Positions 20,805 through 30,559 of a stretch of DNA of 64,000 nucleotides are shown here, piece after piece. Position 1 is the stretch's first letter. Each line of letters opens with the position of its first letter. The notes below the pieces were generated by a model, which was not told the DNA's origin, made no database searches, and saw only the letters and a program-made list of their open reading frames with translations. Position numbers and translations under genes: made by a program. Source of the DNA: Teratosphaeria epicoccoides (lineage: Eukaryota > Ascomycota > Dothideomycetes > Mycosphaerellales > Teratosphaeriaceae); contig JADDMT010000117.1 in assembly GCA_021401465.1 (NCBI GenBank), positions 20,937 through 84,936 on the forward strand. Direction: 5' to 3'.

Positions 20805-23342
20805 ATGTTGTCATACGGAGGCCTGCACATGAGTGCATGCGCCGCATGTCGATTACGATCATGCATTGCCTCGAAGCAAGTTGCTCGATGCCGAAAGCAA
20901 CTCAGCACCACCACCATCAACCACTTCCCACGCAGGCGACCCAGCTCGAAGATGGTGCAGATACCTGGCCACAATGATGCCTTATTCCTTGCGCGCAAAG
21001 AGAAGTTGGGTGCAGAGGAAGTGGCGCTGAGAGCGAGGAAGGAATTCGGAAACGAGGCTCCACCCAAGGGTGCTTTGAGTGAGGAGGAGTTGAGAGTGTA
21101 CGAGAGATTGTACGGCACGGGCTTCCCTGCGGAGGGTGCCGAGATCGCAGTTGCGCAATCAGAGGAAGCAGCTGCAGGGACGGGCGTGCTGAAGGAGAGT
21201 CGGGATGGCGTGTTGCAGGAGATTAAGTTCGACGAGGATCTGGCGATGGGGAGGAAGAGCGCGAGGCTGAGGAAGAAGGAGCGAAAAGGTGTGGTGGAGG
21301 ACGAGGTGGAGGTGGAGGTGGATGATGCTTATGAATGGGAAGAAGTGGTGTTCAGTGACCAGATTGATGAGGGCTTGGCGAGGGAGCTGAGGGAGGGGCA
21401 GCGCATGCATGCTGAGGAGGAAGGTGCTGGCGAGGATGGAGAGGATTCGCAAGGTGAAAAGATACATCCATTGACGTTGGCGAATCGGTTTGGGCCTTCG
21501 CCTTCGACCGTCTATCTGCCCAAGGACGTCTATGTGGACCCTGCGACGCTGCTGCTTTCTGGCATCCCTCCCGTACATCTGAAGGATGCTGCTCATCGCG
21601 CCTTTGGCGGTGTCGGACTGCCTTACTCTACTTCGACTCCGTCGATCGGGCGGACCATGCAGCAGAAGCCCATTGCTCTGGATGCGTCGCAGACTTCGAT
21701 GAGCGAGATTGAGGCGGACGTGTTCCTGAGTACGCTGATGCCTGGCATGTATGCGTCTATGCTTTCCGTGCTTGCGGAGACGAGGAAGCGGCTGGGTACA
21801 GCATGGGCGGAGGGACTAGTGAAGAAGGCGCGGGGAGGTAAGCTGAGGATTCTGGACGCTGGCGGTGCAGGCGCCGGCATCTTGGCTGTCAGGGAGGTAT
21901 TGAGAGCGGAGTGGGAACGAATGCACGAAGAGGCTGGCTCAGGGGCCGTCGAATCGTCCGTGGCGCTCGCAGAAGCGGATGGCAGAGCAGGTGGAGAGTC
22001 GGCAACGCCGCCGCTTGGCAATGCCTCGGTTCTGACGGCCTCTGATACTATACGCAAACGCGCCTCGCAGCTGCTAGAAAACACGACTTTCATCCCGCGC
22101 TTACCGAACTACCTCGATGCTACAGACCAAGAAGTCAGGGGGAAGGGCAAGTTCGACTTGATCGTGGCATCCCATACCCTCTGGCCACTGCAACAAGATT
22201 ACATCCGCAAAGTGCACACCAGCAATCTCTGGTCCTTACTTGATCGCGAAGGCGGCGTCCTGTGCCTTGTCGAGAAAGGCGTAGGGCGAGGCTTCGAGGT
22301 CATCGCTGGCGCACGAGAAATGCTGCTCGAGACCAGCATTTCCTCGCCTGAGTCTCGGGACCGCAATATTGATATTACTGAGAAGATTGAAGACAGTGTC
22401 GAGTGGGAAGGCACGACCTCGACTGCGCCTGGGGCTCGGAGGTTCGAGAAGGAGAAAGGCATGATCATTGCACCTTGCACAAACCATACAGGCTGCCCGA
22501 TGTACGTGCAGAAGGGCTTTGTCAAGGGTCGGAAGGAAATCTGTCATTTTGAGCAAAGGTATATCCGACCGAGGTTCCTCCAGGCAGTGCTTGGTGCGAG
22601 GGACAAGAATTTCGAGGATGTGAAGTTCTCCTACTTGGCTGTTATGCGTGGACGAGATCTCAGGGAGCAGGTCGCTGCTAATACTGTCGCGGACGCGGTC
22701 GCAGCCAACGAGCCAGAAGCTGATGTCCGGACGACAACACCTGTAATCCAGGGCAAAGGCGCCACGGACGCTGCATTTGAAGGCTTCTCCGCCCTTCCCG
22801 ATGATGACACCCTACCACCTCCCAGCCTCACACTCCCTCGCACCATTCTTCCGCCACTCAAACGCCGCGGCCACGTCGTGCTGGACCTCTGCACGCCTTC
22901 TGGGACTCTCGAGCGCTGGACCGTGCCGAGGTCATATGGCAAGCAAGCCTACCGCGACGCGCGCAAGTCCCGCTGGGGCGACCTCTGGGCGCTTGGTGCT
23001 AAGTCCAGGATCCTGAGGACTGTCAGAAGTCAAAATAAACACGCACGACGAGCGCAGGAGGAGGAATGGGAGCAGGGTCGAGCTAAGAAGTCGACACGCA
23101 AGGGTGAGGGAGAGGAGGTGAAGCCCGGGTTGACCAGTGATGAGTATGGGAGGGTTGTGAGTGTGGGTGAGGATGGGACTGTGAGGGGCCCGGATGGGAA
23201 TGGGAGGAGGAGGCAGAAGGAGGGGGTTGCTGGAGAAGGCGGGAAGTTGAGGATGGGGAAAAAGGTTAAGGGCATTAGGGATAAGCGAGATAAGAGTGGG
23301 GTCGGAGGAAGGAATCGGAGGATTATGGAGGAAGAGGAGTGA
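20805..23342 (+). CDS. RSM22: Mitochondrial ribosome small-subunit assembly factor RSM22
   Basis: Single exon, 845 residues from the chosen start. The first ~50 residues (CRLRSCIASKQVARCRKQ) are Arg/Ser/Cys-rich with almost no acid, as in a mitochondrial targeting peptide. The frame is also open upstream to 20712, but the start at 20805 gives the better presequence. The central part has the methyltransferase-like fold (LRILDAGGAGAGILAVREVL), then FDLIVASHTLWPL. The Cys-rich block CTNHTGCPM (C558, C564) with ICHFEQRY (C580) matches the conserved metal-site cysteines of the Rsm22/METTL17 family, reported to hold an Fe-S cluster. A basic C-terminal tail (KKSTRKGEGEE, KGIRDKRDKSGVGG) suits rRNA binding. 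Family PF09243. The long acidic insert near residues 130-230 is unusual but low complexity. Confidence 0.9.
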   Translation: MLSYGGLHMSACAACRLRSCIASKQVARCRKQLSTTTINHFPRRRPSSKMVQIPGHNDALFLARKEKLGAEEVALRARKEFGNEAPPKGALSEEELRVYERLYGTGFPAEGAEIAVAQSEEAAAGTGVLKESRDGVLQEIKFDEDLAMGRKSARLRKKERKGVVEDEVEVEVDDAYEWEEVVFSDQIDEGLARELREGQRMHAEEEGAGEDGEDSQGEKIHPLTLANRFGPSPSTVYLPKDVYVDPATLLLSGIPPVHLKDAAHRAFGGVGLPYSTSTPSIGRTMQQKPIALDASQTSMSEIEADVFLSTLMPGMYASMLSVLAETRKRLGTAWAEGLVKKARGGKLRILDAGGAGAGILAVREVLRAEWERMHEEAGSGAVESSVALAEADGRAGGESATPPLGNASVLTASDTIRKRASQLLENTTFIPRLPNYLDATDQEVRGKGKFDLIVASHTLWPLQQDYIRKVHTSNLWSLLDREGGVLCLVEKGVGRGFEVIAGAREMLLETSISSPESRDRNIDITEKIEDSVEWEGTTSTAPGARRFEKEKGMIIAPCTNHTGCPMYVQKGFVKGRKEICHFEQRYIRPRFLQAVLGARDKNFEDVKFSYLAVMRGRDLREQVAANTVADAVAANEPEADVRTTTPVIQGKGATDAAFEGFSALPDDDTLPPPSLTLPRTILPPLKRRGHVVLDLCTPSGTLERWTVPRSYGKQAYRDARKSRWGDLWALGAKSRILRTVRSQNKHARRAQEEEWEQGRAKKSTRKGEGEEVKPGLTSDEYGRVVSVGEDGTVRGPDGNGRRRQKEGVAGEGGKLRMGKKVKGIRDKRDKSGVGGRNRRIMEEEE

Positions 23343-23437
23343 GGGAGAGGGGGTGAAGGTGGGGAATGAACGGGCAGGATGTATGGAGACTCTCTGCTCA
23401 ATCTCTACCGCGCTATTTCTTTCCTCAACGACACACG

Positions 23438-23695
23438 CTATGAATCAATAGCCTCACCAATCCACAGGCCCAGCCGCATCAAACGGCTCATCAACGGCCT
23501 GTCCCCACGATGCGCCGACTTGATTATGAACAACCTAACCAGCGCGAATTCCAACCCCTCAAACACTTCATCATCCATCGCAGGTGGCATCCTACCACGC
23601 ACAAGCGCCCACTTCTCCGCAGACGGCGCGGGTATCTCTTTCAAAAGCTGCCGTGGCATTGTACCCAACGATCGCACAACAGCAATCCCATGCAT
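23438..23695 (-). CDS. Hypothetical small protein or last exon of an unresolved gene
   Basis: An 85-codon frame starts MHGIAVVRSLGTMPRQLLKE and ends RLGLWIGEAIDS. It has amphipathic, protein-like composition and codon use like neighbouring genes. A stop lies just upstream in frame, but a CCGCAG acceptor-like site directly precedes the Met, so it could be a 3' exon. I could not join it convincingly to sequence at 23700-23960. It converges on RSM22, with 95 bp between stops. Function unknown. Confidence 0.3.
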   Translation of the reverse strand: MHGIAVVRSLGTMPRQLLKEIPAPSAEKWALVRGRMPPAMDDEVFEGLEFALVRLFIIKSAHRGDRPLMSRLMRLGLWIGEAIDS

Positions 23696-24495
23696 CCAAA
23701 GCCTGCGGCAGCAGTCTCAACCTCGCTCAGAAGGATAGCCGAGAGCTTGCTTCAGTCCGCAGTCGAGGACCGCGGCGCAATCGACAGTACTCCTCAGACA
23801 GGACACACGCAGCCAAATCGTCAGTTTATACACATGTATCACGCGTCTTCTGATATCGAGCAAGGTAGAGTCAGTCTATTTGCGCTGATGACGCCCTCTA
23901 CTGCCAATCACGACACCGATCCGAGTGAAGCCAGCGTTGGTCCACCACGAGCGTAAATATGGCTGCTTCTACGAAGGAGGACTGGTGACACAGCGACGAT
24001 TTGTTGCTGAGCCCTTCCCATCGAGTGCTTTGATAGTAGCGATGCTGGTTTTGCGGGTTCGTTCTTGCTGGTTTGGTCGATGTGCATGCGCTTTTGGCGT
24101 TGTTCGGGTCAGGAGTAGCTTCGAGGGGTCAGGGTTCGAATGTGCTTCACTCTTCACTTGGATGAGCATCCAGACCTTCGGTCATTGCGCGTCGCGTGAT
24201 GGGAAACATCAAATAGTTCCTTGACCGTGCGTCTGTAAGAAAGGAGCCATCTGACGCCCTGCGAGCAATTTGATGGACAAGATTGGGCTATCACCTAGAC
24301 GATGACGGACCTGCGACTCGTCGCCGCGACAGGGTGATTTCGAAAAGTTCGAACTTTTGGCTTCCTTTCGTATTCGTCACAACTCGCGGCATGGGTATCG
24401 TAAAGCAAACTCCAGCCCAGGCGTCTCATATCGCCTCGACAGCTTCACAGCAAATGCCGGCGCCAAGCGATCTCGGGAAAAATCCCAACCCGACC
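23696..24495. other. Intergenic stretch
   Basis: No further gene could be supported. Plus-strand frames at 23510-23956 and 23925-24224 show no domain signal. The region separates the weak 85-codon frame from the 3' end of SPC19. Confidence 0.35.
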
Positions 24496-25058
24496 TCACT
24501 GAAACGCCATACTTTTCCTCAATTGCCTCTCTCTCTGTCCCGCCTCCAACTCCAACCTCGAGATCGCAAAGCTCAACCTCTCCTTCTTCGCCTTCATCTG
24601 CTGGTACTTCATCTCGTCCAGCTGACTCAGCCCAGCCGGCCCAGCAGCATTCGAGTTGCTGTTGCCCGTGCTACTTCGTGATAAGCGGCCTTCCTGGAGT
24701 TCGGCTTTGGCTATGAGCGATTGCTCACGACGCTCCAGTTTGTCTAGGTAGGTTTCCACGCGCGAGAGCAGGTTCGTGACTTCGGGTGTGATTTCGGAGA
24801 GGAGAGTGGATTGGGCGGTGGTGAGATCGTGTTCGGAGACGAGTTCGAAGTGCTTAAAGGTGGGTTAGCATGTAGGTCGTGAGACAGCAGAGTATTGGCA
24901 GAAGCATATACCCGTGTGGTCTGGAGGACTTTGGATAATCGTGGGTAGTCGCTGACGCCAGAATCGAGGATGGAGATGGAGGACTCCAGCAGCTGCATGC
25001 TGGACCTTAGCGATGACACACAGCCTTGTAAGGCATGATGTTGTGTCGAGGAGTCCAT
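24496..25058 (-). CDS. SPC19: DASH complex subunit SPC19
   Basis: Predicted 167-residue outer-kinetochore protein. DASH/Dam1 couples kinetochores to microtubules in fungi. Exons on the minus strand: 25058-24912 and 24852-24496, with a 59-bp phase-0 intron (GTATAT...TTTAAG). The joined protein reads CVSSLRSSMQLLESSISILD, then DYPRLSKVLQTTRHFELVSE across the junction, SEITPEVTNLLSRVETYLDK and LERREQSLIAKAELQEGRL. This is the conserved coiled-coil core of Spc19. Length agrees with the family. It is head-to-head with the ATP18 gene (248 bp between starts). Confidence 0.9.
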
Positions 25059-25306
25059 CTCTTGATCTGTTCTGAAGCTATCGCAGAATCATCATCTTTT
25101 AAAAATTCAATGTTTCCGACAGCAGACGCGCATCGCGTTGGAGTGGAAGTGCTAGCGTTAGGGTTGCGCCGGCTTTATCCGCGCAGCCGAGCGATTGACG
25201 GGAACCCTTGATGAAGAACGGCGAAGACGACGAGATCCCCCCCCTTCGCCATCTCCGAAACTCATATCAGCCCTCTCAAAGACCGCGCAGGAATACACCA
25301 GATACC
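25059..25306. promoter_or_regulatory. Shared divergent promoter of SPC19 and ATP18
   Basis: 248 bp between the two start codons must contain both promoters. No TATA box or other known motif stands out. Confidence 0.4.
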
Positions 25307-25909
25307 ATGGCGAACGGCGTGACATACTCTCTGCTTCCCAAGAAGTTCCCGGTCCCAATTCGTGAGTCCACCTGGAGACCGCCAATGGCCCCGAAAAGCT
25401 GGAAAGAGCTTCGATGAGCATATGGGCGAGAGCAATATGCTGACGTTGAGACTGTCTGTATAGACAGGACCCTGTGGCCTTTCTACGCCGCCGGTATGTT
25501 CCCATGTTTACCCTCACGCGATGTCTAGCTGCGAGAACCCTTACGCGCACGAAGAGATGGGAAAGTTCAGGGCTCGTTAGAAATACCACTGGGTGCAAGA
25601 CGATCATTTTGAGGCAGGAAGAACATGGTGGGCTTGGGCTTGGAGGCACATTTCGATGCTGATGAGAGCGTGTGAACACAGGCCTGACAATCGCATACGG
25701 CATCAATAGCCTCGCGGGCACCTTGAGCAACAGTATGTCCCCATGTTCATCATCATGGATATAGCACATTTCGCCTCTCGCTGCGGAGAGTCGCATTTCT
25801 CGAATGAAGGACGGGCGCTGGAGGACCAGAGACTGACACACTTGCAGCTGCGGAGTACAAGAACGACCCACGCAATCCGGCGATCAGGGCAGGCAAGCCA
25901 GCTCACTGA
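25307..25909 (+). CDS. ATP18: ATP synthase subunit j (F1Fo, mitochondrial)
   Basis: A 65-residue inner-membrane protein encoded in four short exons: 25307-25361, 25464-25493, 25682-25732, 25848-25909. The introns (102, 188 and 115 bp) have GTGAGT, GTATGT and GTATGT donors and AG acceptors, and each splits a codon after its first base. The product begins MANGVTYSLLPKKFPVPI, continues RTLWPFYAAGLTIAYGINSL (single membrane helix) and ends EYKNDPRNPAIRAGKPAH. KKFPxPxxxxxWPFYAAG and EYKNDPRNP are the signature of subunit i/j (Atp18), which sits in the Fo sector and aids dimer formation. The second exon is only 30 nt, so simple gene finders would probably miss it. Size fits the family (about 59-65). 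Confidence 0.88.
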
Positions 25910-26739
25910 ACGAACATGCGGTTGGAGGGGATCGCAGCAAATGCCGGGGAGAGAGGCGAGGAGAACGCTGGAGAAGTGGTTGGGCTTCGTGTCATTGAAA
26001 TGAAGCGTGCCAGAGCCATTTGAAGTGGGAAGGGGTGGCAGCAATCTGTGAACATAGCTAGGTACTGTGCAACAAGACAACAAAGCGGCCGCCAGGATTT
26101 TGACGACGGCTTGCTGAAGTCCACACTCAGTAAAGTATGAAGACCCCCACCGGAAGTCTCAGGCAGTATTGCTGGCAAAGCTCCCTCGTATTGTCTACCT
26201 GCATTCCGCCCGTCCGTGCGTCATGGCGAATGGACCACGGCTTGCGTTCAGACTGCCAGTTGTCCATGCACATGGACCTCGTGACAAGCAGTTGGCAATC
26301 GAAGCACATGGCCAAGCGACAGCAGAATCGTCTGATGCAGTGCCAGATAACCAGCATGGCATGCCCTGCCTTGTACACACTCCTCCAGTCACAGTCCCAC
26401 ACGTACTCCTGCATCATCAGGCACAGTTGACAAGTAATTGCCGCGGAGCGGTCAGCGTATAGCCGCCAATGCCGCAGGCGCGGGCAGGCTTGGAGGTATC
26501 GCTGCCCAACGCCCAGTGCCAGAATCTCGGGCGCAGATTTGCATATCTACATCATCACGAAAGGTTCGCGGTGCAACGGCTCGCGCCAGATGATTGTGTA
26601 GCACCTGTCACGCGTGCCTGGTGACGTGGATGTACTGTACATGTGCAGCAGAAGTCGATGGCAGCATATAGTAGGTCGACAGAGAGGTCAATAGAGAGAC
26701 AGAGGCGGGTTTGTGAAAGCGGTTAGCTCGCGGCCTGGC

Positions 26740-26790
26740 CAGTTTGTTGTTGTTATTCTTATTCTTATTATTATTATTACTATTATTGCT
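26740..26790. repeat. TTA/TTG microsatellite
   Basis: Imperfect tandem TTA, TTG and TTC triplets run through this stretch. Confidence 0.8.
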
Positions 26791-27495
26791 GGCGGTCTCA
26801 GAACGACGTGCAAATCTACCACCGCGCCTGCCTTCTCTGCGCTACCTACATCTTGTGCAGACTCGCTCTCAGTATAATAAGGTACGCAGCAAGCCTTGTG
26901 CGAGGCGGCAACTGAAGATTGCTTCACGCCCTTTGTCTTCGCATCTGCCTTGCCTTCTCCTGGTGCGGCATCTTCGCGGTTCGTCGGGCGAGCGTACAAT
27001 ATCCAGCGACTCGACCTGGCACACGCTGCACTACTTTCACAGAGATTTCTCGGGCGTCGGTAACGGAACAGGTACGTATCTCTCGATATCTGATCGATGT
27101 TCGAGATCCCGATGAACACTTGATCAACAGCACGGAACCTTCGCGACCCCGTGACATGCACAGCCTGGCTTTGCTTACCTGAGTCAAGGTAGCGGATAGC
27201 GGTGGCTTTGCACGAGAGACGCCGGCAGGGCCGACGGTCATGCGTGATGCAGTGTTGGCTGCTGCTTCTCTTTCTTTGTCCCCACGAGCACCAGGCAGGC
27301 GGTAGAGTTGCCCGAAGCAGCAACGTTGGGCATTGTGGTTGCTTGTTTTCCTGCTTGTTGCAAGTCCCACGCTACCACGCTCCCCCGCTTTCCCGGCGTT
27401 TCATCCAGCTTGGCACCTCGCTTCGCCTTCCCTTGTTCTTCCGCCCACCGAACGCCAGCTGACCGCCCGTGACTTGGTCATCTGCAGACATCGAC

Positions 27496-27584
27496 CTCAC
27501 CACCACCAACACCACCAACACCACCATCTCCACACCACCACACGCCCACACGCCCACACCACCACAACACGCCCACACCAGCAC
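27496..27584 (+). repeat. CAC-rich simple repeat in the casein kinase I 5' region
   Basis: Imperfect CAC/CCA/ACC and CGCCCACA units on the plus strand, about 120-210 bases before the start codon, probably within promoter or leader. Confidence 0.7.
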
Positions 27585-27707
27585 ACGCCTCGCCCTCGAA
27601 GCCACTCATCCGGCTGTTGTTCTCGGTAGAAATACTGAGTGGCTAACGACGACTGCCAGTACACGAGAAGGAGCAGGAAAAGCCTCCGAGTGAGGTCACC
27701 GTCAGAG

Positions 27708-29112
27708 ATGACGACCATGGTGAGCCCTCGGGCGCCGATTGGAATACATCCACGCGCATACAACATGAGCGAGTGACGGACGTGCTGACAGGACTATAGG
27801 ATCTGCGCGTTGGGAATAAGTACCGCATCGGCCGCAAGATCGGTAGCGGCTCCTTCGGCGACATCTACCTGGGTGCGTTTGCTCGACATGCCTCAGCTCC
27901 CGGACATGCTCACCGCTGACTTGGAACAGGCACTAACATCATCTCCGGCGAGGAGATCGCCATCAAGCTTGAGTCCGTCAAGGCCAAGCACCCCCAACTC
28001 GAATATGAGGCACGCGTCTACAAATCCCTCGCCGGCGGTGTCGGCATCCCTTTCGTGAGATGGTTCGGCACAGAATGCGACTACAACGCCATGGTGCTCG
28101 ACCTGCTCGGTCCCTCCCTCGAAGACCTCTTCAACTTCTGCAACCGCAAGTTCTCCCTCAAGACCGTCCTCCTGCTCGCCGACCAGCTCATCTCCCGCAT
28201 CGAGTACATCCACGCCAAGAGCTTCATCCACCGCGACATCAAGCCGGACAACTTCTTGATGGGCATCGGCAAGAGGGGCAACCAGGTCAACGTCATCGAC
28301 TTTGGGCTGGCGAAGAAGTACAGGGACCCGAAGACGCACTTCCACATTCCGTACCGTGAGAACAAGAACTTGACGGGTACCGCTCGTTATGCGTCCATCA
28401 ACACGCACTTGGGTGTTGGTATGTGCTGGATGCACCTTCTGACCTAGTGATGATGCAAACACTGACGATGTCGCAGAGCAATCTCGCCGCGACGACATGG
28501 AGTCCTTGGGCTACGTCATGCTGTACTTCTGTCGGGGCAGCCTTCCGTGGCAAGGCCTGAAGGCGGCAACCAAGAAGCAGAAGTACGACCGCATCATGGA
28601 GAAGAAGATGACCACCCCGACCGAGGTCCTCTGTCGTGGCTTCCCGAACGAGTTCGCCATTTACCTGAACTACACGCGTAGTCTGCGTTTCGATGACAAG
28701 CCCGACTACTCCTACCTCCGCAAGATCTTCCGCGACCTCTTCGTGCGCGAGGGCTTCCAGTACGACTACGTGTTCGACTGGACCGTCTACAAGTACCAGA
28801 AGAATGCTCAGGCTATCGCTCAAGCCCAAGGCAACACTGGTGCGGACGATGCCGATCCCAAGACGTCGCAGCGCGCACAGAGGAGCGGCGGAGCTCGCAA
28901 AGACCAGTCTGGCACCGGTGGCCCGTAAGTGCAAGAACACGATCACCTGCCTTCATGCACATTCACGTCTTGTAAGGCGCCTTCTCCTCTGCGTTTATGC
29001 TTTGGCTTGAACAGCGAGCGTTGCGAGGAGATCAGGAGACTTTGACTGACTTGGCATCGTCATTCACAGGACTACACGCTCTAGAGCTCAAAACAACCCA
29101 GCCCCTTACTGA
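27708..29112 (+). CDS. Casein kinase I (Hrr25/Hhp1/CkiA-like)
   Basis: Predicted 354-residue Ser/Thr kinase. Exons: 27708-27719, 27800-27872, 27930-28418, 28477-28924, 29070-29112. Joining the four-codon first exon gives MTTMDLRVGNKYRIG. Motifs: P-loop IGSGSFGDIYLG, IAIKLE, catalytic HRDIKPDNFLMG, DFGLAKKYRD, and the CK1 substitutions GTARYASINTHLG and EQSRRDDMESLGYVMLYF. The kinase domain is complete; the tail is short and polar. The usual stop would be TAA at 28926, which lies inside a perfect GTAAGT donor. Splicing to CACAG|G at 29069 replaces it with TTRSRAQNNPAPY. Both products are plausible. CK1 acts in membrane traffic, DNA repair, meiosis and circadian-type control, including Neurospora FRQ phosphorylation. 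Which of these applies here cannot be told from sequence. Confidence 0.9.
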
Positions 29113-30559
29113 AAGAGCTCCTGAATGTGGATGTGGGCAGGTGTTGCTTCAACACGAACAACACCCGACTCATCCTCGGCACCAAGTCAACGTCAACTCG
29201 GGTGGCGGCGATACTGACCCTCGCTCCACCCGATCTCTCTGGTCTGACCTATTCTCTGGCGTGTCACTCGGCTGGCCGGTCTTCATCGATCAATGATGTT
29301 AGGCTTGTCAGCAGAACGTGTGGCTATCTGGACTGTAGTCTCGGACAACATGAGGGCCAGCTAATATGTTTTCCTATCGGTATCGATCGTGCGACACCAC
29401 GATACACGCGACTATTGTACATGAACTGGCACGGACCTGTTTCGCCTCTCAGCGTAATGAGAGGCGGAATCGATCTCTGAGCTGGTGCCAGCTACGTCAA
29501 CAGCAGCGGCAACGACGTGTCAATCGCGGCATCGTGGGTCAAATGGCAGTGTCACTCGGCAGGTCTTTCAAAATCTGGACCGGATACTGGATCCACCTGC
29601 GGGCCTGTATGTATGGCCACATCGACCTGACCATATTTCAGTGGACATTGTAGACTGGCATACTTGAGGCTCTTACATCATCAAATCGACAAAACCGGCG
29701 GAAGCGTCGGCCAAAAAAAAATATGTTGCCTGTTTTTCTTTCTTAAGGCACTGACATTGGATCTTACGCGTTGCTTATTATGGCTATCAGTTATCAAGTG
29801 GGGATACAAGGGCTGGCTTGTGCGTTCTCTGGGCCAGGAGAGCATGCGTGGGGAGGCTTGAGGAGGCGAGGGGGCGAGGGAACGGCGGCGGTCGCGTAGT
29901 CATTGCAGCTTGGCGAGAAGTGCTTTGACGGTGGTATCGCTGCCGGTGCAGTCAGGCTCATGAGGGGATGACTGGTCGCCGGCTGGAATGCAACTTTAAG
30001 CCTGTGGTTTCTTGGGTGATTTTGTGTGTCCTTCTTCACTTCTCGTAGCTCCAGAATGGCAATTGCACATTTTGGCGAATGTTGTTCCTGTTCGCTGCTG
30101 CGGATTCCGGTGGCTGACGGAGGAGGTATGCCTGCAGAAGAACCTGCAGCGGCAAGACGGCGTCCATATGTTTCAGGCACAGGTTTCCCTGCTCAAATGT
30201 CTGCCGCGGACCGGGATTTTACGTCAAGTGACGTATTCGGTGATCTCTTTCTCACGCAATATGATGGTGAGGCTGGACTGATTGATACCAGGGCAGAGGC
30301 CGGAGCACATTGACGAAGGGCTCCTTCCATCTCTAACGTGAGGGCAGCAACTAGAATTTTCAGAGCATATATTTACCCACGTGGACCTGGAACTTGAGGC
30401 CTTGATTCGAGGCGTCTTTAGAAATTCAAAAATAGAGTCGGTCGTCCTTAACAACAGCCGGCCGCTGTTGACGCGTCTCGTGTAAAGTGCCTGCATGAAC
30501 GCCTGGAAAGCCTGGATCTCGACTTCAGGATTGACCACATCATCACTATCACCATCGAG
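29113..30559. other. Intergenic stretch
   Basis: No gene supported. An A-run lies near 29715. Open frames on both strands are short and unbiased. It separates two same-strand genes. Confidence 0.4.

Larger units (their letters stand above)
25910..27707. other. Long intergenic stretch before casein kinase I
   Basis: About 1.8 kb with no supportable gene. Frames such as 26688-27323 (minus) and 26744-27115 (plus) overlap low-complexity sequence and lack domains. The last ~250 bp are C/A-rich and probably form the casein kinase leader. Confidence 0.4.

Noticed and set aside
25158..25871. 237-codon open frame on the minus strand
   Set aside because: Antisense to the four-exon ATP18 gene, whose product matches a known family closely.
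26688..27323. 211-codon open frame on the minus strand
   Set aside because: Includes the TTA/TTG microsatellite and shows no domain or coding bias.
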